A DNA stretch of 64,000 bases from Pseudomonas arsenicoxydans (GTDB taxonomy: Bacteria > Pseudomonadota > Gammaproteobacteria > Pseudomonadales > Pseudomonadaceae). Positions 52,393-62,290 of the stretch are shown piece after piece. The notes under the pieces were generated by a model. It was not told the origin of the DNA, made no database searches, and saw nothing but the letters and a program-made list of their open reading frames with translations. The translations under genes and the position numbers were made by a program. Every line of letters starts with the position of its first letter. Position 1 is the first letter of the stretch. Location: assembly GCF_006438915.1 (NCBI RefSeq), contig NZ_RCZE01000010.1:62001-126000 (forward strand), given 5' to 3'.

Positions 52393-53100
52393 ATGCTTGC
52401 TCGCTGGTTGCCCGCTGCCATCAACACCCGTCCTTCCGAATGGAGCCGCGCCGCCATCGGAATGGCGCTTGGAACGCTGTTTAGCGTGTGGGTTTGCGGG
52501 CAAGTGTTTGGCATGGAAGTGACGCAGCACCTGATCGGCCCGTTGGGAGCTTCGGCGGTGTTGTTGTTCGCCGTGTCCTCTGGCGCCCTCGCCCAGCCGT
52601 GGTCGATTCTGGGCGGTTACCTGAGTGCCGGGGTGGTTTCGCTGCTGGTCGCCCATGTGCTCGGGCGGACCCTCGGCAGCGCTTGCCTGGCGGCGGGCAT
52701 GGCGCTGATGTTGATGTGCTGGCTGCGTTGCCTGCACCCACCGGCCGGGGCTTTGGCGCTGCTGTTGGTGCTGGCCGACCCGGCCACCATCGCCATGGAC
52801 TGGAAGGCCCTCGGCCCGGTGATGCTCGGGGCCTCAGCGATGCTGCTCAGTGCCCTGGCCTACAACAATCTGACACGCATTCGCTACCCGAAACGCGCCA
52901 GCGAACCGGTGGCCGTGATCCCCGCCGACCACCCACCTGTCGACACCCAGGCCATCACCGCCCAGGACCTCAAACTGGCGTTGGCGGACATGGAGGCGTT
53001 TTTCGATGTCACCCCTGAAGACCTCGAACAGCTGATTCATGCCAGTGAATTGCACGCCAAGCGGCGCAGCATCAGCGAAGTACTCAGCCACCGAGTTTGA
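52393..53100 (+). CDS. HPP-family integral membrane protein
   Basis: 235 residues from ATG 52393; the longer frame from 52288 lacks support. Four to five membrane helices (about 20-165) contain the name-giving LHPPAGALALL motif and VTQHLIGPLGASAVLLFAV. A cytoplasmic C-terminal tail (about 175-235) ends in DVTPEDLEQLIHASELHAK. HPP proteins in plants and cyanobacteria transport nitrite; many bacterial members have a CBS tail, which is absent here. Function unproven. Confidence 0.87.
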   Translation: MLARWLPAAINTRPSEWSRAAIGMALGTLFSVWVCGQVFGMEVTQHLIGPLGASAVLLFAVSSGALAQPWSILGGYLSAGVVSLLVAHVLGRTLGSACLAAGMALMLMCWLRCLHPPAGALALLLVLADPATIAMDWKALGPVMLGASAMLLSALAYNNLTRIRYPKRASEPVAVIPADHPPVDTQAITAQDLKLALADMEAFFDVTPEDLEQLIHASELHAKRRSISEVLSHRV

Positions 53101-53271
53101 TCGGCTCCTACAAGTTTGGTGGGGGTATCCGGAAGGCATTAGCCTTAAGGCAAAAACGCAGCCAGCACCTGCACATATCCCGGTTGTACACCACAAATTT
53201 GCACTGGTACGATCCTGCATCGCTCGCGCGCGAGCTTGTCTATAAAGAACAATAAAAGCAGGGAGTTAGTG

Positions 53272-54378
53272 ATGACTGCTCAGGTTTCTTCTCCAGGGAC
53301 TTCGTCCATGGATGCCACGCAAAACGAAGTGTTGGCTGAGGTTCGCAACCACATCGGCCACCTGACCCTCAACCGCCCCGCCGGTCTCAACGCCCTCACC
53401 CTGGACATGGTGCGCAACCTGCAGCGCCAGCTTGATGCCTGGGCTGAGGATTCGCAGGTGCATGCGGTGGTCCTGCGCGGTGCCGGCGAGAAAGCCTTCT
53501 GTGCCGGTGGCGATATCCGCTCGCTGTATGACAGCTTCAAAAATGGCGACACGTTGCACGAAGATTTCTTCGTCGAGGAATACGCCCTCGACCTCGCCAT
53601 TCATCACTACTGCAAACCGGTCCTGTCCCTGATGGACGGTTTTGTCCTCGGCGGCGGCATGGGCCTGGTGCAAGGCGCCGATTTGCGGGTGGTCACTGAG
53701 AAAAGCCGACTGGCGATGCCGGAAGTCGGCATCGGCTACTTCCCGGATGTCGGCGGCAGTTACTTCCTGCCGCGCATCCCCGGCGAACTGGGGATGTACC
53801 TCGGCGTCAGCGGCGTACAGATTCGCGCGGCGGATGCGCTCTATTGCGGGTTGGCCGACTGGTATCTGGAGAGCGAAAAACTCGCCGCGCTCGACGACAA
53901 GCTTGATCAGCTCGAATGGCACGACTCGCCGCTCAAAGACCTGCAAGGCTTGCTGTCTAAACTCGCGGTACAGCAATTGCCTGATGCACCGTTAGAAGCA
54001 TTGCGCCCGGCCATCGACCACTTCTTCGCCTTGCCCGATGTGCCGAGTATTGTTGAGCAACTGCGTGAAGTCACGGTCGCCGACAGCCACGAGTGGGCCA
54101 CGACCACCGCCGACCTGCTGCAAAGCCGTTCGCCGCTGGCCATGGGCGTGACCCTGGAAATGCTGCGTCGTGGTCGACACTTGAGTCTGGAAGACTGCTT
54201 CGCCCTTGAGCTGCACCTGGACCGTCAATGGTTCGAGCGCGGCGACCTGATCGAAGGCGTGCGCGCCTTGCTGATCGACAAAGACAAGAGCCCGCGCTGG
54301 AACCCGCCAACCTTGCAGGCGCTGGACGCCGAGCATGTCGCGAGTTTCTTCACCGGCCTTGATCAGAGCGGGAACTGA
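53272..54378 (+). CDS. 3-Hydroxyisobutyryl-CoA hydrolase (enoyl-CoA hydratase fold)
   Basis: 368 residues from ATG 53272, with GGGAG upstream. Crotonase-fold marks are LRGAGEKAFCAGGDIRSLYD, then FVLGGGMGLVQGADLRV and EVGIGYFPDVGGSYFLPR; the length and PDVGGSY sequence separate the HIBCH type from ordinary hydratases. It releases 3-hydroxyisobutyrate from its CoA ester in valine breakdown. It is 3 bp upstream of an acyl-CoA dehydrogenase, in the order seen for valine genes of other pseudomonads. Confidence 0.88.
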   Translation: MTAQVSSPGTSSMDATQNEVLAEVRNHIGHLTLNRPAGLNALTLDMVRNLQRQLDAWAEDSQVHAVVLRGAGEKAFCAGGDIRSLYDSFKNGDTLHEDFFVEEYALDLAIHHYCKPVLSLMDGFVLGGGMGLVQGADLRVVTEKSRLAMPEVGIGYFPDVGGSYFLPRIPGELGMYLGVSGVQIRAADALYCGLADWYLESEKLAALDDKLDQLEWHDSPLKDLQGLLSKLAVQQLPDAPLEALRPAIDHFFALPDVPSIVEQLREVTVADSHEWATTTADLLQSRSPLAMGVTLEMLRRGRHLSLEDCFALELHLDRQWFERGDLIEGVRALLIDKDKSPRWNPPTLQALDAEHVASFFTGLDQSGN

Positions 54379-54381
54379 GCC

Positions 54382-55533
54382 ATGCACGATATCGAATTGA
54401 GCGAAGAGCAAGTCATGATCCGCGACATGGCCCGGGACTTTGCCCGTGGCGAAATCGCCCCCCACGCACAAGCCTGGGAAAAGGCTGGCTGGATCGATGA
54501 CGGCCTGGTGGCGAAGATGGGTGAACTCGGGTTGCTGGGCATGGTGGTGCCTGAAGAATGGGGCGGCACCTATGTCGACTACGTGGCCTACGCCTTGGCA
54601 GTCGAAGAGATTTCCGCGGGTGATGGCGCCACCGGGGCGCTGATGAGCATCCACAATTCCGTCGGATGCGGCCCCGTTTTGAACTACGGCACTGAAGAAC
54701 AGAAACAGACCTGGCTGCCGGATCTCGCCAGCGGTCAGGCCATCGGCTGCTTCTGCCTGACCGAACCACAAGCCGGTTCCGAAGCGCACAACCTGCGCAC
54801 CCGCGCCGAACTGCGCGACGGTCAGTGGGTGATCAACGGCGCCAAGCAATTTGTCAGCAACGGCAAGCGGGCGAAACTAGCGATTGTGTTTGCCGTGACC
54901 GATCCAGACCTGGGCAAACGCGGTATTTCGGCGTTCCTGGTGCCGACCGCCACCGCCGGTTTCATCGTCGATCGCACGGAACACAAGATGGGCATCCGCG
55001 CCTCGGACACCTGCGCGGTGACGTTGAACAACTGCACCATTGCCGAGGCCAACTTGCTGGGTGAACGCGGCAAAGGCCTGGCCATCGCCCTGTCCAACCT
55101 CGAAGGCGGCCGTATCGGCATCGCCGCGCAGGCCTTGGGCATTGCCCGTGCCGCGTTTGAAGCGGCGCTGGCCTATGCGCGGGACCGAGTGCAATTCGCC
55201 AAGCCGATCATCGAACACCAGAGCATCGCCAACATGCTCGCCGACATGCACATGCAGCTGAATGCCGCGCGATTGCTCATCCTGCATGCGGCGCGCCTGC
55301 GCACAGCCGGCAAACCCTGCCTGTCCGAAGCCTCACAGGCCAAGCTGTTTGCGTCGGAAATGGCTGAGAAAGTCTGCTCGCAAGCGATGCAGATTCATGG
55401 TGGTTATGGGTATCTGGAAGACTATCCGGTGGAGAAATACTACCGGGATGCGCGGATTACGCAAATTTACGAAGGGTCAAGCGAGATACAGCGGATGGTG
55501 ATCGCCCGCGAACTCAAAAACTACCTGGTCTAA
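54382..55533 (+). CDS. Acyl-CoA dehydrogenase, probably isobutyryl-CoA
   Basis: 383 residues of the standard FAD-dependent family. Visible: [17 protein letters not shown], the FAD/substrate loop ISAFLVPT, and [20 protein letters not shown] near the C-terminus; the catalytic Glu of short-chain enzymes lies near [15 protein letters not shown]. Together with the hydrolase it would carry the isobutyryl-CoA steps of valine breakdown. The substrate is inferred from the neighbour. A REP pair follows. Confidence 0.88.
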   Translation: MHDIELSEEQVMIRDMARDFARGEIAPHAQAWEKAGWIDDGLVAKMGELGLLGMVVPEEWGGTYVDYVAYALAVEEISAGDGATGALMSIHNSVGCGPVLNYGTEEQKQTWLPDLASGQAIGCFCLTEPQAGSEAHNLRTRAELRDGQWVINGAKQFVSNGKRAKLAIVFAVTDPDLGKRGISAFLVPTATAGFIVDRTEHKMGIRASDTCAVTLNNCTIAEANLLGERGKGLAIALSNLEGGRIGIAAQALGIARAAFEAALAYARDRVQFAKPIIEHQSIANMLADMHMQLNAARLLILHAARLRTAGKPCLSEASQAKLFASEMAEKVCSQAMQIHGGYGYLEDYPVEKYYRDARITQIYEGSSEIQRMVIARELKNYLV

Positions 55534-55546
55534 AAAGCTTAAAAGC

Positions 55547-55629
55547 TTCGCGAGCAAGCCCGCTCCCACATTTGACCGCATTCTTGCAGGAGGAATGCGG
55601 TTGAATGTGGGAGCGGGCTTGCTCGCGAA
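55547..55629. repeat. REP pair between convergent operons
   Basis: Inverted copies at 55547-55570 and 55606-55629 with the core GGGAGCGGGCTTGCTCGC, and an inner CCGCATTC/GAATGCGG stem between them. It lies between the valine-type genes and the convergent enoyl-CoA hydratase gene, where it could end transcription from both sides. Confidence 0.92.
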
Positions 55630-55650
55630 GGCGTCAGTCAGAACACCGCA

Positions 55651-56424
55651 TCACTTGCCGACGAACTGCGCCTCACGCTTGGCAATAAACGCCGCCATCC
55701 CTTCCTTCTGATCCTGCGTCGCAAACGCCGCATGGAACACCCGGCGCTCAAAGCGCACGCCTTCGGACAGGCTCACTTCGAACGCGCGGTTCACGCTTTC
55801 CTTGACCATCATCGCAATCGGCAGCGATTTCTTGGCGATCAGCGCCGCGACTTTCAGCGCTTCGTCCAGCAACTCATCCGCCGGCACGATCCGCGCGACG
55901 ATGCCGCAACGCTCCGCTTCCACCGCATCGATCAAACGCCCGCTCAGGCACATTTCCATGGCCTTGGCCTTGCCCACGGCGCGGGTCAGGCGCTGGGTGC
56001 CGCCCATGCCTGGCAGCACGCCGAGGTTGATTTCCGGCTGGCCGAATTTGGCGTTGTCGCCCGCCAGGATGAAGTCGCACATCAGCGCCAGTTCACAACC
56101 ACCGCCCAGGGCAAAACCATTGACCGCGGCAATGATCGGCTTGCGGCGGTTGGCCACGCGATCGCTGTCGCTGAACAGGTCGTCGATGTAGATTTGCGGG
56201 TAGGTCAGCTCGGCCATTTCCTTGATGTCGGCACCGGCAGCAAAGGCTTTTTTCGAGCCGGTCAGCACGATGCAGCCGATGTTTGAATCGGCTTCCAGGC
56301 CGTCCAGGGCGTGGTTCAGCTCACTGACGATCTGCGCATTCAACGCGTTTAGCGCTTGCGGGCGGTTCAAGGTAATCAGGCCAACGCGGCCGTGGGTTTC
56401 CAGCAAAATCGTTTCGTAACTCAC
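55651..56424 (-). CDS. Enoyl-CoA hydratase
   Basis: 257 residues from GTG 56424, set by AAGGAG upstream; the frame extends to 56583 into the next gene without support. Crotonase marks: [39 protein letters not shown] and [19 protein letters not shown] with both catalytic Glu. It should hydrate tiglyl-CoA or similar in isoleucine breakdown. It is the last gene of the minus-strand operon, 14 bp after the acyl-CoA dehydrogenase. Confidence 0.92.
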   Translation of the reverse strand: MSYETILLETHGRVGLITLNRPQALNALNAQIVSELNHALDGLEADSNIGCIVLTGSKKAFAAGADIKEMAELTYPQIYIDDLFSDSDRVANRRKPIIAAVNGFALGGGCELALMCDFILAGDNAKFGQPEINLGVLPGMGGTQRLTRAVGKAKAMEMCLSGRLIDAVEAERCGIVARIVPADELLDEALKVAALIAKKSLPIAMMVKESVNRAFEVSLSEGVRFERRVFHAAFATQDQKEGMAAFIAKREAQFVGK

Positions 56425-56438
56425 AGAGGGACTCCTTC

Positions 56439-57566
56439 TTATAAATTGCGCGAAATAACCATGCGTTGAATATCGCTGGTGCCTTCGTAGATCTGGCAGA
56501 CCCGCACGTCGCGGTAGATGCGCTCCAGCGGGAAATCGTTGAGGTAACCGTAACCACCAAGAGTTTGCAACGCCGAGGAGCAAACCTTTTCGGCCATTTC
56601 CGAGGCGAACAGCTTGGCCATGGACGCTTCGACCAGTGCCGGTTTGCCGCTGTCACGCAGCGCCGCCGCGTAATGCACCATCTGGCGGGCCACGGCAATT
56701 TGCGTGGCCATGTCGGCGAGGCGGAACGCAACGGCCTGGTGTTCGATGATCGGTTTGCCGAAACTCTCGCGCTCACGGGCATAGTCGCGGGCCGCTTCGA
56801 ACGCGGCGCGGGCCATGCCCACCGATTGCGAAGCGATGCCGACGCGCCCGCCTTCGAGGTTGGCCAAGGCGATTCGGTAACCTTCGCCCTCCTCGCCCAA
56901 ACGGTTGGCGACCGGGACTTTGACGTCTTCGAACAGGATCTGGCAGGTGTCGGACGCGTGTTGGCCGAGTTTGTCTTCAACCCGCGCGACTTTATAGCCC
57001 GGCGAATCGGTTGGCACGATCAACGCGGTGATACCACGTTTGCCGGCACTCGGGTCCGTCACGGCAAACACAATCACCACCCCGGCGTTTTGCCCGGAGG
57101 TGATGAACTGTTTGCAGCCGTTGAGCACGTAATGATCGCCTTCCAGCCGCGCGCGGGTTTTCAGGCCGCTGGCGTCGGAACCGGCTTGCGGTTCGGTCAA
57201 GGCAAAGGCGCCCAGCATCGCGCCGCTGGCCAGGGGTTTGAGGAAGCGTTCTTTCTGATCGTCGTTGCCGTAGTGCAGGATCGGCACGCAGCCCACGGAG
57301 TTGTGCACGCTCATGATGGTCGAGCAAGCGCCATCGCCGGCGGCGATTTCTTCCAGCGCCATGGCGTAAGCCAAGTAACCGGTGTCGCAACCGCCCCACT
57401 GTTCCGGCACCAGCATGCCGAAGAAGCCGAGTTCGGCCATTTCACCGATGGCTTCCTTGGGGAAGCGGTGTTCGCGATCCCACTCGGCGGCGAACGGTTT
57501 CAGCCGTTCCTGGGCAAACTGCCGGGCGGCTTCGCTGATTTGCAGTTGTTCGTCATTGGGAATCAT
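56439..57566 (-). CDS. Acyl-CoA dehydrogenase, probably 2-methylbutyryl-CoA
   Basis: 375 residues. [39 protein letters not shown] and [19 protein letters not shown] are typical; the catalytic Glu region is [15 protein letters not shown]. The order hydratase, dehydrogenase, thiolase, SDR and ligase is the one I recall for isoleucine genes of P. putida (PP_2213-2217 region), which supports 2-methylbutyryl-CoA as substrate. A REP pair separates it from the thiolase gene. Confidence 0.9.
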   Translation of the reverse strand: MIPNDEQLQISEAARQFAQERLKPFAAEWDREHRFPKEAIGEMAELGFFGMLVPEQWGGCDTGYLAYAMALEEIAAGDGACSTIMSVHNSVGCVPILHYGNDDQKERFLKPLASGAMLGAFALTEPQAGSDASGLKTRARLEGDHYVLNGCKQFITSGQNAGVVIVFAVTDPSAGKRGITALIVPTDSPGYKVARVEDKLGQHASDTCQILFEDVKVPVANRLGEEGEGYRIALANLEGGRVGIASQSVGMARAAFEAARDYARERESFGKPIIEHQAVAFRLADMATQIAVARQMVHYAAALRDSGKPALVEASMAKLFASEMAEKVCSSALQTLGGYGYLNDFPLERIYRDVRVCQIYEGTSDIQRMVISRNL

Positions 57567-57621
57567 GCCAAGTCCTTAAAATAAGCCTGTCGTACAAAAT
57601 GCCTGGTTGAAACGCTGAACC

Positions 57622-57710
57622 TGTGGGAGCGGGCTTGCTCGCGAAGCGGTGTGTCATTCAACATTGATGTCGACTGACACGGCCTCTTCGCGAGCAAGCC
57701 CGCTCCCACA
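57622..57710. repeat. REP pair inside the isoleucine-type operon
   Basis: Inverted copies at 57622-57645 and 57687-57710, in the opposite arrangement to those at 13.9 and 55.6 kb. The same core is present. The pair lies in the 161-bp gap between the thiolase and acyl-CoA dehydrogenase genes of one likely operon, so it may stabilise the upstream message or reduce expression downstream. Confidence 0.9.
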
Positions 57711-57727
57711 TTGGAACAGCACCAGCC

Positions 57728-58921
57728 TCAATAGAGGCATTCAACCGCCATCGCCGTGGCTTCGCCGCCGCCGATGCAGATCGCCGCGACGCCGCGTTTC
57801 AGGCCTTTCTGGCGCAGGGCCGAGAGCAAGGTCACGAGAATCCGCGCGCCCGACGCACCAATCGGGTGGCCCAAGGCGCACGCGCCGCCGTGAACGTTGA
57901 CCTTCTCGTGAGGAATTTCCAGTTTGCTCATGGTCACCAGACTGACCACCGCGAAGGCTTCGTTCACTTCGAACAATTCGACCTGGTCCAGCGACCAGCC
58001 GGTTTTCTTCATCAGCTTCTTGATCGCGCCAACCGGTGCCACCGGGAACAGGCCCGGGGTGTCGGCAAACGCCGCGTGGCCGTGAATCACTGCCAGCGGT
58101 TTCAGCCCTTGTTTCTCGGCTTCGGATCGGCGCATCAACACCAGTGCCGCCGCGCCATCGGAGATCGAACTGGAGTTGGCCGCCGTGACCGTGCCGCCCT
58201 CGCGGAACGCCGGTTTCAACGAGGCAATCTTGTCCAGTTTGGCTTTCGGTGGCTGTTCGTCGTTGCTGATCAGCACTTGCTCCTTGCCGACCATGACCGA
58301 CACCGGGACGATCTCGTCCCTGAAGCTGCCGTCCTTGATCGCCTGCTGTGCGCGGGTGGTCGAAGCGATGGCAAAGGCGTCTTGCGCTTCGCGGGTGAAA
58401 CCGTTGGTTTCGGCGCAATCCTCGGCGAAGGTGCCCATCAGGCGGCCCTTGTCGTAAGCATCTTCCAGACCGTCGAGGAACATATGATCGAGCACACGAC
58501 CATGGCCCATGCGGTAACCGCTGCGCGCGCGGTCCAGCAGGTATGGCGCGTTGGACATGCTTTCCATGCCGCCCGCGACCACCACGTCAGCACTGCCGGC
58601 TACCAGCATGTCGTGGGCCAGAATCGCCGCTTCCATGCCCGAACCGCACATCTTGTTCAGCGTGGTGCAACGGGTCGATTTATCCAGCCCGGCGCCCAGT
58701 GCAGCCTGGCGCGCTGGCGCCTGGCCGAGACCGGCGGACAGCACGCAGCCGAACAGCACTTCTTCAACCGATTCGGCCTTAATGCCGGCGCGCTCGACGG
58801 CGGCGCGGATGGCCAGAGCGCCGAGTTGCGATGCGGTCAGGCTTTTCAATTCGCCCTGAAAACCGCCCATGGGGGTGCGGACGGCGCTGACGATAACAAT
58901 CGGATCGTTGGCAATGGTCAT
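57728..58921 (-). CDS. Acetyl-CoA acetyltransferase (thiolase)
   Basis: 397 residues. The active-site Cys is in TTLNKMCGSGMEAA (about residue 89), the His in GGACALGHPIGASGARI (about 353) and the second Cys in AICIGGGEATAM (about 384). It cleaves 2-methylacetoacetyl-CoA into propionyl-CoA and acetyl-CoA in isoleucine breakdown, though activity with acetoacetyl-CoA is also likely. It is followed in the operon by the REP pair and preceded by the SDR gene. Confidence 0.92.
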   Translation of the reverse strand: MTIANDPIVIVSAVRTPMGGFQGELKSLTASQLGALAIRAAVERAGIKAESVEEVLFGCVLSAGLGQAPARQAALGAGLDKSTRCTTLNKMCGSGMEAAILAHDMLVAGSADVVVAGGMESMSNAPYLLDRARSGYRMGHGRVLDHMFLDGLEDAYDKGRLMGTFAEDCAETNGFTREAQDAFAIASTTRAQQAIKDGSFRDEIVPVSVMVGKEQVLISNDEQPPKAKLDKIASLKPAFREGGTVTAANSSSISDGAAALVLMRRSEAEKQGLKPLAVIHGHAAFADTPGLFPVAPVGAIKKLMKKTGWSLDQVELFEVNEAFAVVSLVTMSKLEIPHEKVNVHGGACALGHPIGASGARILVTLLSALRQKGLKRGVAAICIGGGEATAMAVECLY

Positions 58922-58932
58922 GACAAAACTCC

Positions 58933-59694
58933 TTACTTGGCGGCCATGCGCAAGGCACCGTCGAGACGGATCACCTCGCCGTTGAGCATGCTGTTTTCAA
59001 TGATATGCCGGACCAGCGCGGCGTACTCGCCGGGTTTGCCCAGGCGCGGCGGGAATGGCACGCCAGCGGCCAGCGAATCGCGCACTTCCTGGGTCATACC
59101 GGCCATCATCGGCGTTTCGAAAATGCCGGGGGCGATGGTCATCACGCGGATGCCAAAGCGCGCCAGTTCACGGGCGGCAGGCAAGGTCAGGCTGACGATT
59201 GCACCTTTGGACGCCGCATAAGCGGCCTGGCCGATCTGGCCGTCATAAGCGGCGGCCGAGGCCGTGTTGATGATCACGCCACGTTCGCCATCGGCGTCCG
59301 GCTCGGTTTCGGCGATGGCCGCCGAGGCCAGGCGCAGCATGTTGAAGCTGCCGATCAGGTTGACGTTGATCACCTGGCTGAAACTGGCCAGTGCATGCGG
59401 ACCGTTCTTGCCGAGGATTTTCTCGCCACGCACGATACCGGCGCAGTTGACCAGACCGTTGAGGCCACCGAAGGCGTTGACCGTGGCCTGCACCGCCGCT
59501 TCCGCCGCCGCTTCGTTGCTGATGTCCGCGACCACGCTTTGCGCGCCCAGACGCTGGGCCTGCGCCGCAACGGCCTCGGCATTCATGTCCACCAGCATCA
59601 CTTTGGCGCCGGCCGCGACCAGCATTTCAGCGGTGGCGGCGCCCAAACCGGAAGCACCGCCGGTGACGAGAAAAACCTTGTTTTCGATCTGCAT
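58933..59694 (-). CDS. SDR 3-hydroxyacyl-CoA dehydrogenase (HSD10-like)
   Basis: 253 residues from ATG 59694 (a second ATG one codon earlier is possible). Classical SDR motifs are intact: [15 protein letters not shown] (about 9-23), [26 protein letters not shown] and the catalytic Tyr-Lys in [11 protein letters not shown] (Y-x3-K). It fits 2-methyl-3-hydroxybutyryl-CoA dehydrogenase of isoleucine breakdown. It is 12 bp from the thiolase gene and 16 bp from the acyl-CoA ligase gene. Confidence 0.9.
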   Translation of the reverse strand: MQIENKVFLVTGGASGLGAATAEMLVAAGAKVMLVDMNAEAVAAQAQRLGAQSVVADISNEAAAEAAVQATVNAFGGLNGLVNCAGIVRGEKILGKNGPHALASFSQVINVNLIGSFNMLRLASAAIAETEPDADGERGVIINTASAAAYDGQIGQAAYAASKGAIVSLTLPAARELARFGIRVMTIAPGIFETPMMAGMTQEVRDSLAAGVPFPPRLGKPGEYAALVRHIIENSMLNGEVIRLDGALRMAAK

Positions 59695-59710
59695 CATTGT
59701 TTCCTTGGAT

Positions 59711-61375
59711 TCAAGCTGAAACGTTCTTCGCGGCGGCCTCTTGAGCCTTGGCGATTTCCTGGTTGCGCAAGATAAAGCGCTGCAATTTGCCGCTTGGGGT
59801 TTTCGGCAACTCGCTGACAAATTCGATTTCACGGGGATAGGAATGCGCGGCCAGACGCTTGCGCACGTGCTGGCGCAGTTCTTCGGCCAACTCCGGCGTG
59901 GCGCGGTATTGCGCGCAGATCACGACGAAGGCCTTGACCAGTTCGGTGCGCTCCGGATCGGGTTTGCCGACCACCGCCGCCTCGACCACGGCCGGGTGCT
60001 CGATCAACGCACTTTCCACGTCGAACGGGCCGACGCGGTAGCCGGAGGTGGTGATCACGTCATCGCTGCGACCGACGAAACTGATGCTGCCGTCCGGGTT
60101 CCACTCCACGGTGTCGCCACTTAAATAATAGTCGCCGACGAACGCTTTGGTCGGCGCACCTTCGTAACCGTTGAACCAGCACATCGGCGACTGGGTGCGG
60201 TCGATGGCCAGAATGCCGGGCTGACCGACGTCGAGCTCCTTGTAGTCATCGTCCAGCACCACGATGCGATGACCCGGCGAGGCAAAACCGGCAGCGCCCA
60301 CATGGACCGGGTGTTCCAGTGCGTGGTGATTGCACAGGACCATGCCCAGTTCGGTCTGGCCGTAATGATCGTGGATGACCACGCCGAGGTTGTCGGCGAA
60401 CCAGCGGATCACTTCCGGGTTCAGCGGTTCGCCGGCGCTGCTGACGATGCGCAGCTTGCCCTTGATCGACTTGGCGAACTCGTCGCCGCCCGCGATCAGC
60501 AAACGATAAGCGGTCGGCGACCCGGTGAGGTTGGTGATCCCGTACTTGTTGATCACCCGGCAAGTGCTTTCGAGGGTGAACGGGCCATCGTAAAAGGTGA
60601 TCGGATGCCCCATCGACATCGGCCCGGTGACACCGAAATAGATGCCGTAGGCCCAGCCCGGATCGGCGACGTTCCAGAACGCGTCTTCGGGACGCAAATC
60701 CACGGCGTCGCGGGTGTAACTCTGGAAGGCGACGATGGCTTTCAGTGGCACCGACAACGCTTTCGAAGGGCCGGTGGTGCCCGAGGTGAACATCAGCAGG
60801 AACGGGTCTTCACCGGTCAGCAGCACCGGTTCACAGTCGGCGGAGTAATTGGCCAGTTCGGCCCAGAAGCTGTAATCGCCACGGACGATGCCCTGGCCTT
60901 TGGCGCCACCGACAGTGACGACGGTCGGGCAGTCGGCGACTTCAGCGAGTTTCGGGCGATTGACCGCGTCGGTGACCACGACTTTGGCCCCCGAGCAGCC
61001 GAGACGGTGTTCGATGGCTTTCGGGCCGAAGGCGGTAAACAGCGGCTGATACACCGCGCCGATGCGCCAGGTGGCGAACACGGTGATCAATAATTCGATA
61101 TTGCGTGGCAGGAGCCCGGCGACCTTGTCGCCCTTCTTCACGCCCTGGGCCAGCAGGAAATTGGCAAAACGTGCGGCTTTGTCCTGCAACTCACTGAAGG
61201 TGTACGTGGCGCTGGCGCCCTCGCGACCTTCCCAGAACAGCGCAATGCGCCCCGGCAAGGCATGCCGGTCGCAACACTCGACGCAGGCGTTGAGCGCGTG
61301 CAGGGAACCGCTGAGTGCAGCGTCGACGGTGTGCTGATAATTGAACTGTGATGTGGCAGACAAGTAATCGCGCAT
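59711..61375 (-). CDS. AMP-dependent acyl-CoA synthetase
   Basis: 554 residues of the acetyl-CoA-synthetase-like branch. The ATP-binding loop [16 protein letters not shown] (about 193-208), [31 protein letters not shown] and the catalytic Lys in [10 protein letters not shown] (about 535) are present. It first heads the isoleucine-type operon, so it may activate 2-methylbutyrate, tiglate or another short branched acid. The exact acid is unknown. Confidence 0.88.
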   Translation of the reverse strand: MRDYLSATSQFNYQHTVDAALSGSLHALNACVECCDRHALPGRIALFWEGREGASATYTFSELQDKAARFANFLLAQGVKKGDKVAGLLPRNIELLITVFATWRIGAVYQPLFTAFGPKAIEHRLGCSGAKVVVTDAVNRPKLAEVADCPTVVTVGGAKGQGIVRGDYSFWAELANYSADCEPVLLTGEDPFLLMFTSGTTGPSKALSVPLKAIVAFQSYTRDAVDLRPEDAFWNVADPGWAYGIYFGVTGPMSMGHPITFYDGPFTLESTCRVINKYGITNLTGSPTAYRLLIAGGDEFAKSIKGKLRIVSSAGEPLNPEVIRWFADNLGVVIHDHYGQTELGMVLCNHHALEHPVHVGAAGFASPGHRIVVLDDDYKELDVGQPGILAIDRTQSPMCWFNGYEGAPTKAFVGDYYLSGDTVEWNPDGSISFVGRSDDVITTSGYRVGPFDVESALIEHPAVVEAAVVGKPDPERTELVKAFVVICAQYRATPELAEELRQHVRKRLAAHSYPREIEFVSELPKTPSGKLQRFILRNQEIAKAQEAAAKNVSA

Positions 61376-61511
61376 TGCCAGAATCCCTCTGTTTTTTTAT
61401 TAGGTTGGGGGAACCGTAAAAAGCAGGGAAATACTCGCTCTGTGGGCAGCACAGGGCAATGGTCAAAGTTATCAAGTTGCGTGACTGCTTTGGCCAAAGC
61501 CCGGTGGTCAT

Positions 61512-62231
61512 TCAGCTAAAGGTAAACGCGCCGAAATCCAGCGAGACCAGTAACGGCTCGGGGACTTTTTGCAGGTGTTCGTCGTAGGCATAGATGCGCC
61601 GCCGGGTTGGCATCATCAACCCCTGGACCTCAACGTAGTCACTGACGTAATTGGCGCCCGTGGCGCCGCCGAGGATATCGACGGTGTAATCATGGCGACG
61701 CATCAGGCCGTCAGGGCCGAAATGGGTGACCTGGGTCCTGGTGTGGCTGGCTATGTTGTCCGGAAAGGTCACCTGCAAGCGGCGCCACACTTCGCCGTTC
61801 TCATGCCAGGGTTCGATCTCCTTACTTTCAAAACCCGGATAGGTGTAAAGAAACGGGGATGTCAGGTACGTCCACAGCGCTTCGCTGACAAAGTAGGCGA
61901 CATGGAATTTGTCCCATGGCGTTTCCAGCGTTTGTCCGGCGTAGGCCTGCTCGGGGTTGAGCCGTTCTTCGATCAGTTGACCGTCCAGCGACTCCAGCGC
62001 CAGCCGGCCGGGGACGAACACGCTGCGTCGATCCGGGCCGGTAAAGGGCGTAATGCTCAAGCGCTCGTGATGGGTGTCAATGTCGAACACCTTGTCGCTC
62101 AACAAGCCCGGCTGTTGCTTCAAATGCCAGATCGCGCCGTCGACAGACAACCCGACACTTAAGCGGCTAAAGGTATTCCAGCGGTCCAGGCCGCCATGGG
62201 CCTCGATCGCAAAGGCTAGCAAATCGTTCAT
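61512..62231 (-). CDS. Protein of unknown function
   Basis: 239 residues; no signal peptide or membrane helix is visible. It starts NDLLAFAIEAHGGLDRWNTF, then DIDTHHERLSITPFTGPDRR and ends YAYDEHLQKVPEPLLVSLDF. The alternating polar/aromatic beta-strand pattern suggests an antiparallel beta fold, perhaps a lipocalin- or LolA-like barrel, but I do not recognise a named family. It lies between the acyl-CoA synthetase gene (136 bp away) and a GlxA-type regulator, all on the minus strand. Confidence 0.7.
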   Translation of the reverse strand: MNDLLAFAIEAHGGLDRWNTFSRLSVGLSVDGAIWHLKQQPGLLSDKVFDIDTHHERLSITPFTGPDRRSVFVPGRLALESLDGQLIEERLNPEQAYAGQTLETPWDKFHVAYFVSEALWTYLTSPFLYTYPGFESKEIEPWHENGEVWRRLQVTFPDNIASHTRTQVTHFGPDGLMRRHDYTVDILGGATGANYVSDYVEVQGLMMPTRRRIYAYDEHLQKVPEPLLVSLDFGAFTFS

Positions 62232-62290
62232 GGTTAAACCCCTGATTCATGGAAGAACATGGGAGAACGGTGCAAAGGTGCGAGGCGCGA

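Noticed and set aside
57866-59221. A 451-codon frame antisense to the thiolase and SDR genes
   Set aside because: It crosses two well-supported genes and has no recognisable domain.
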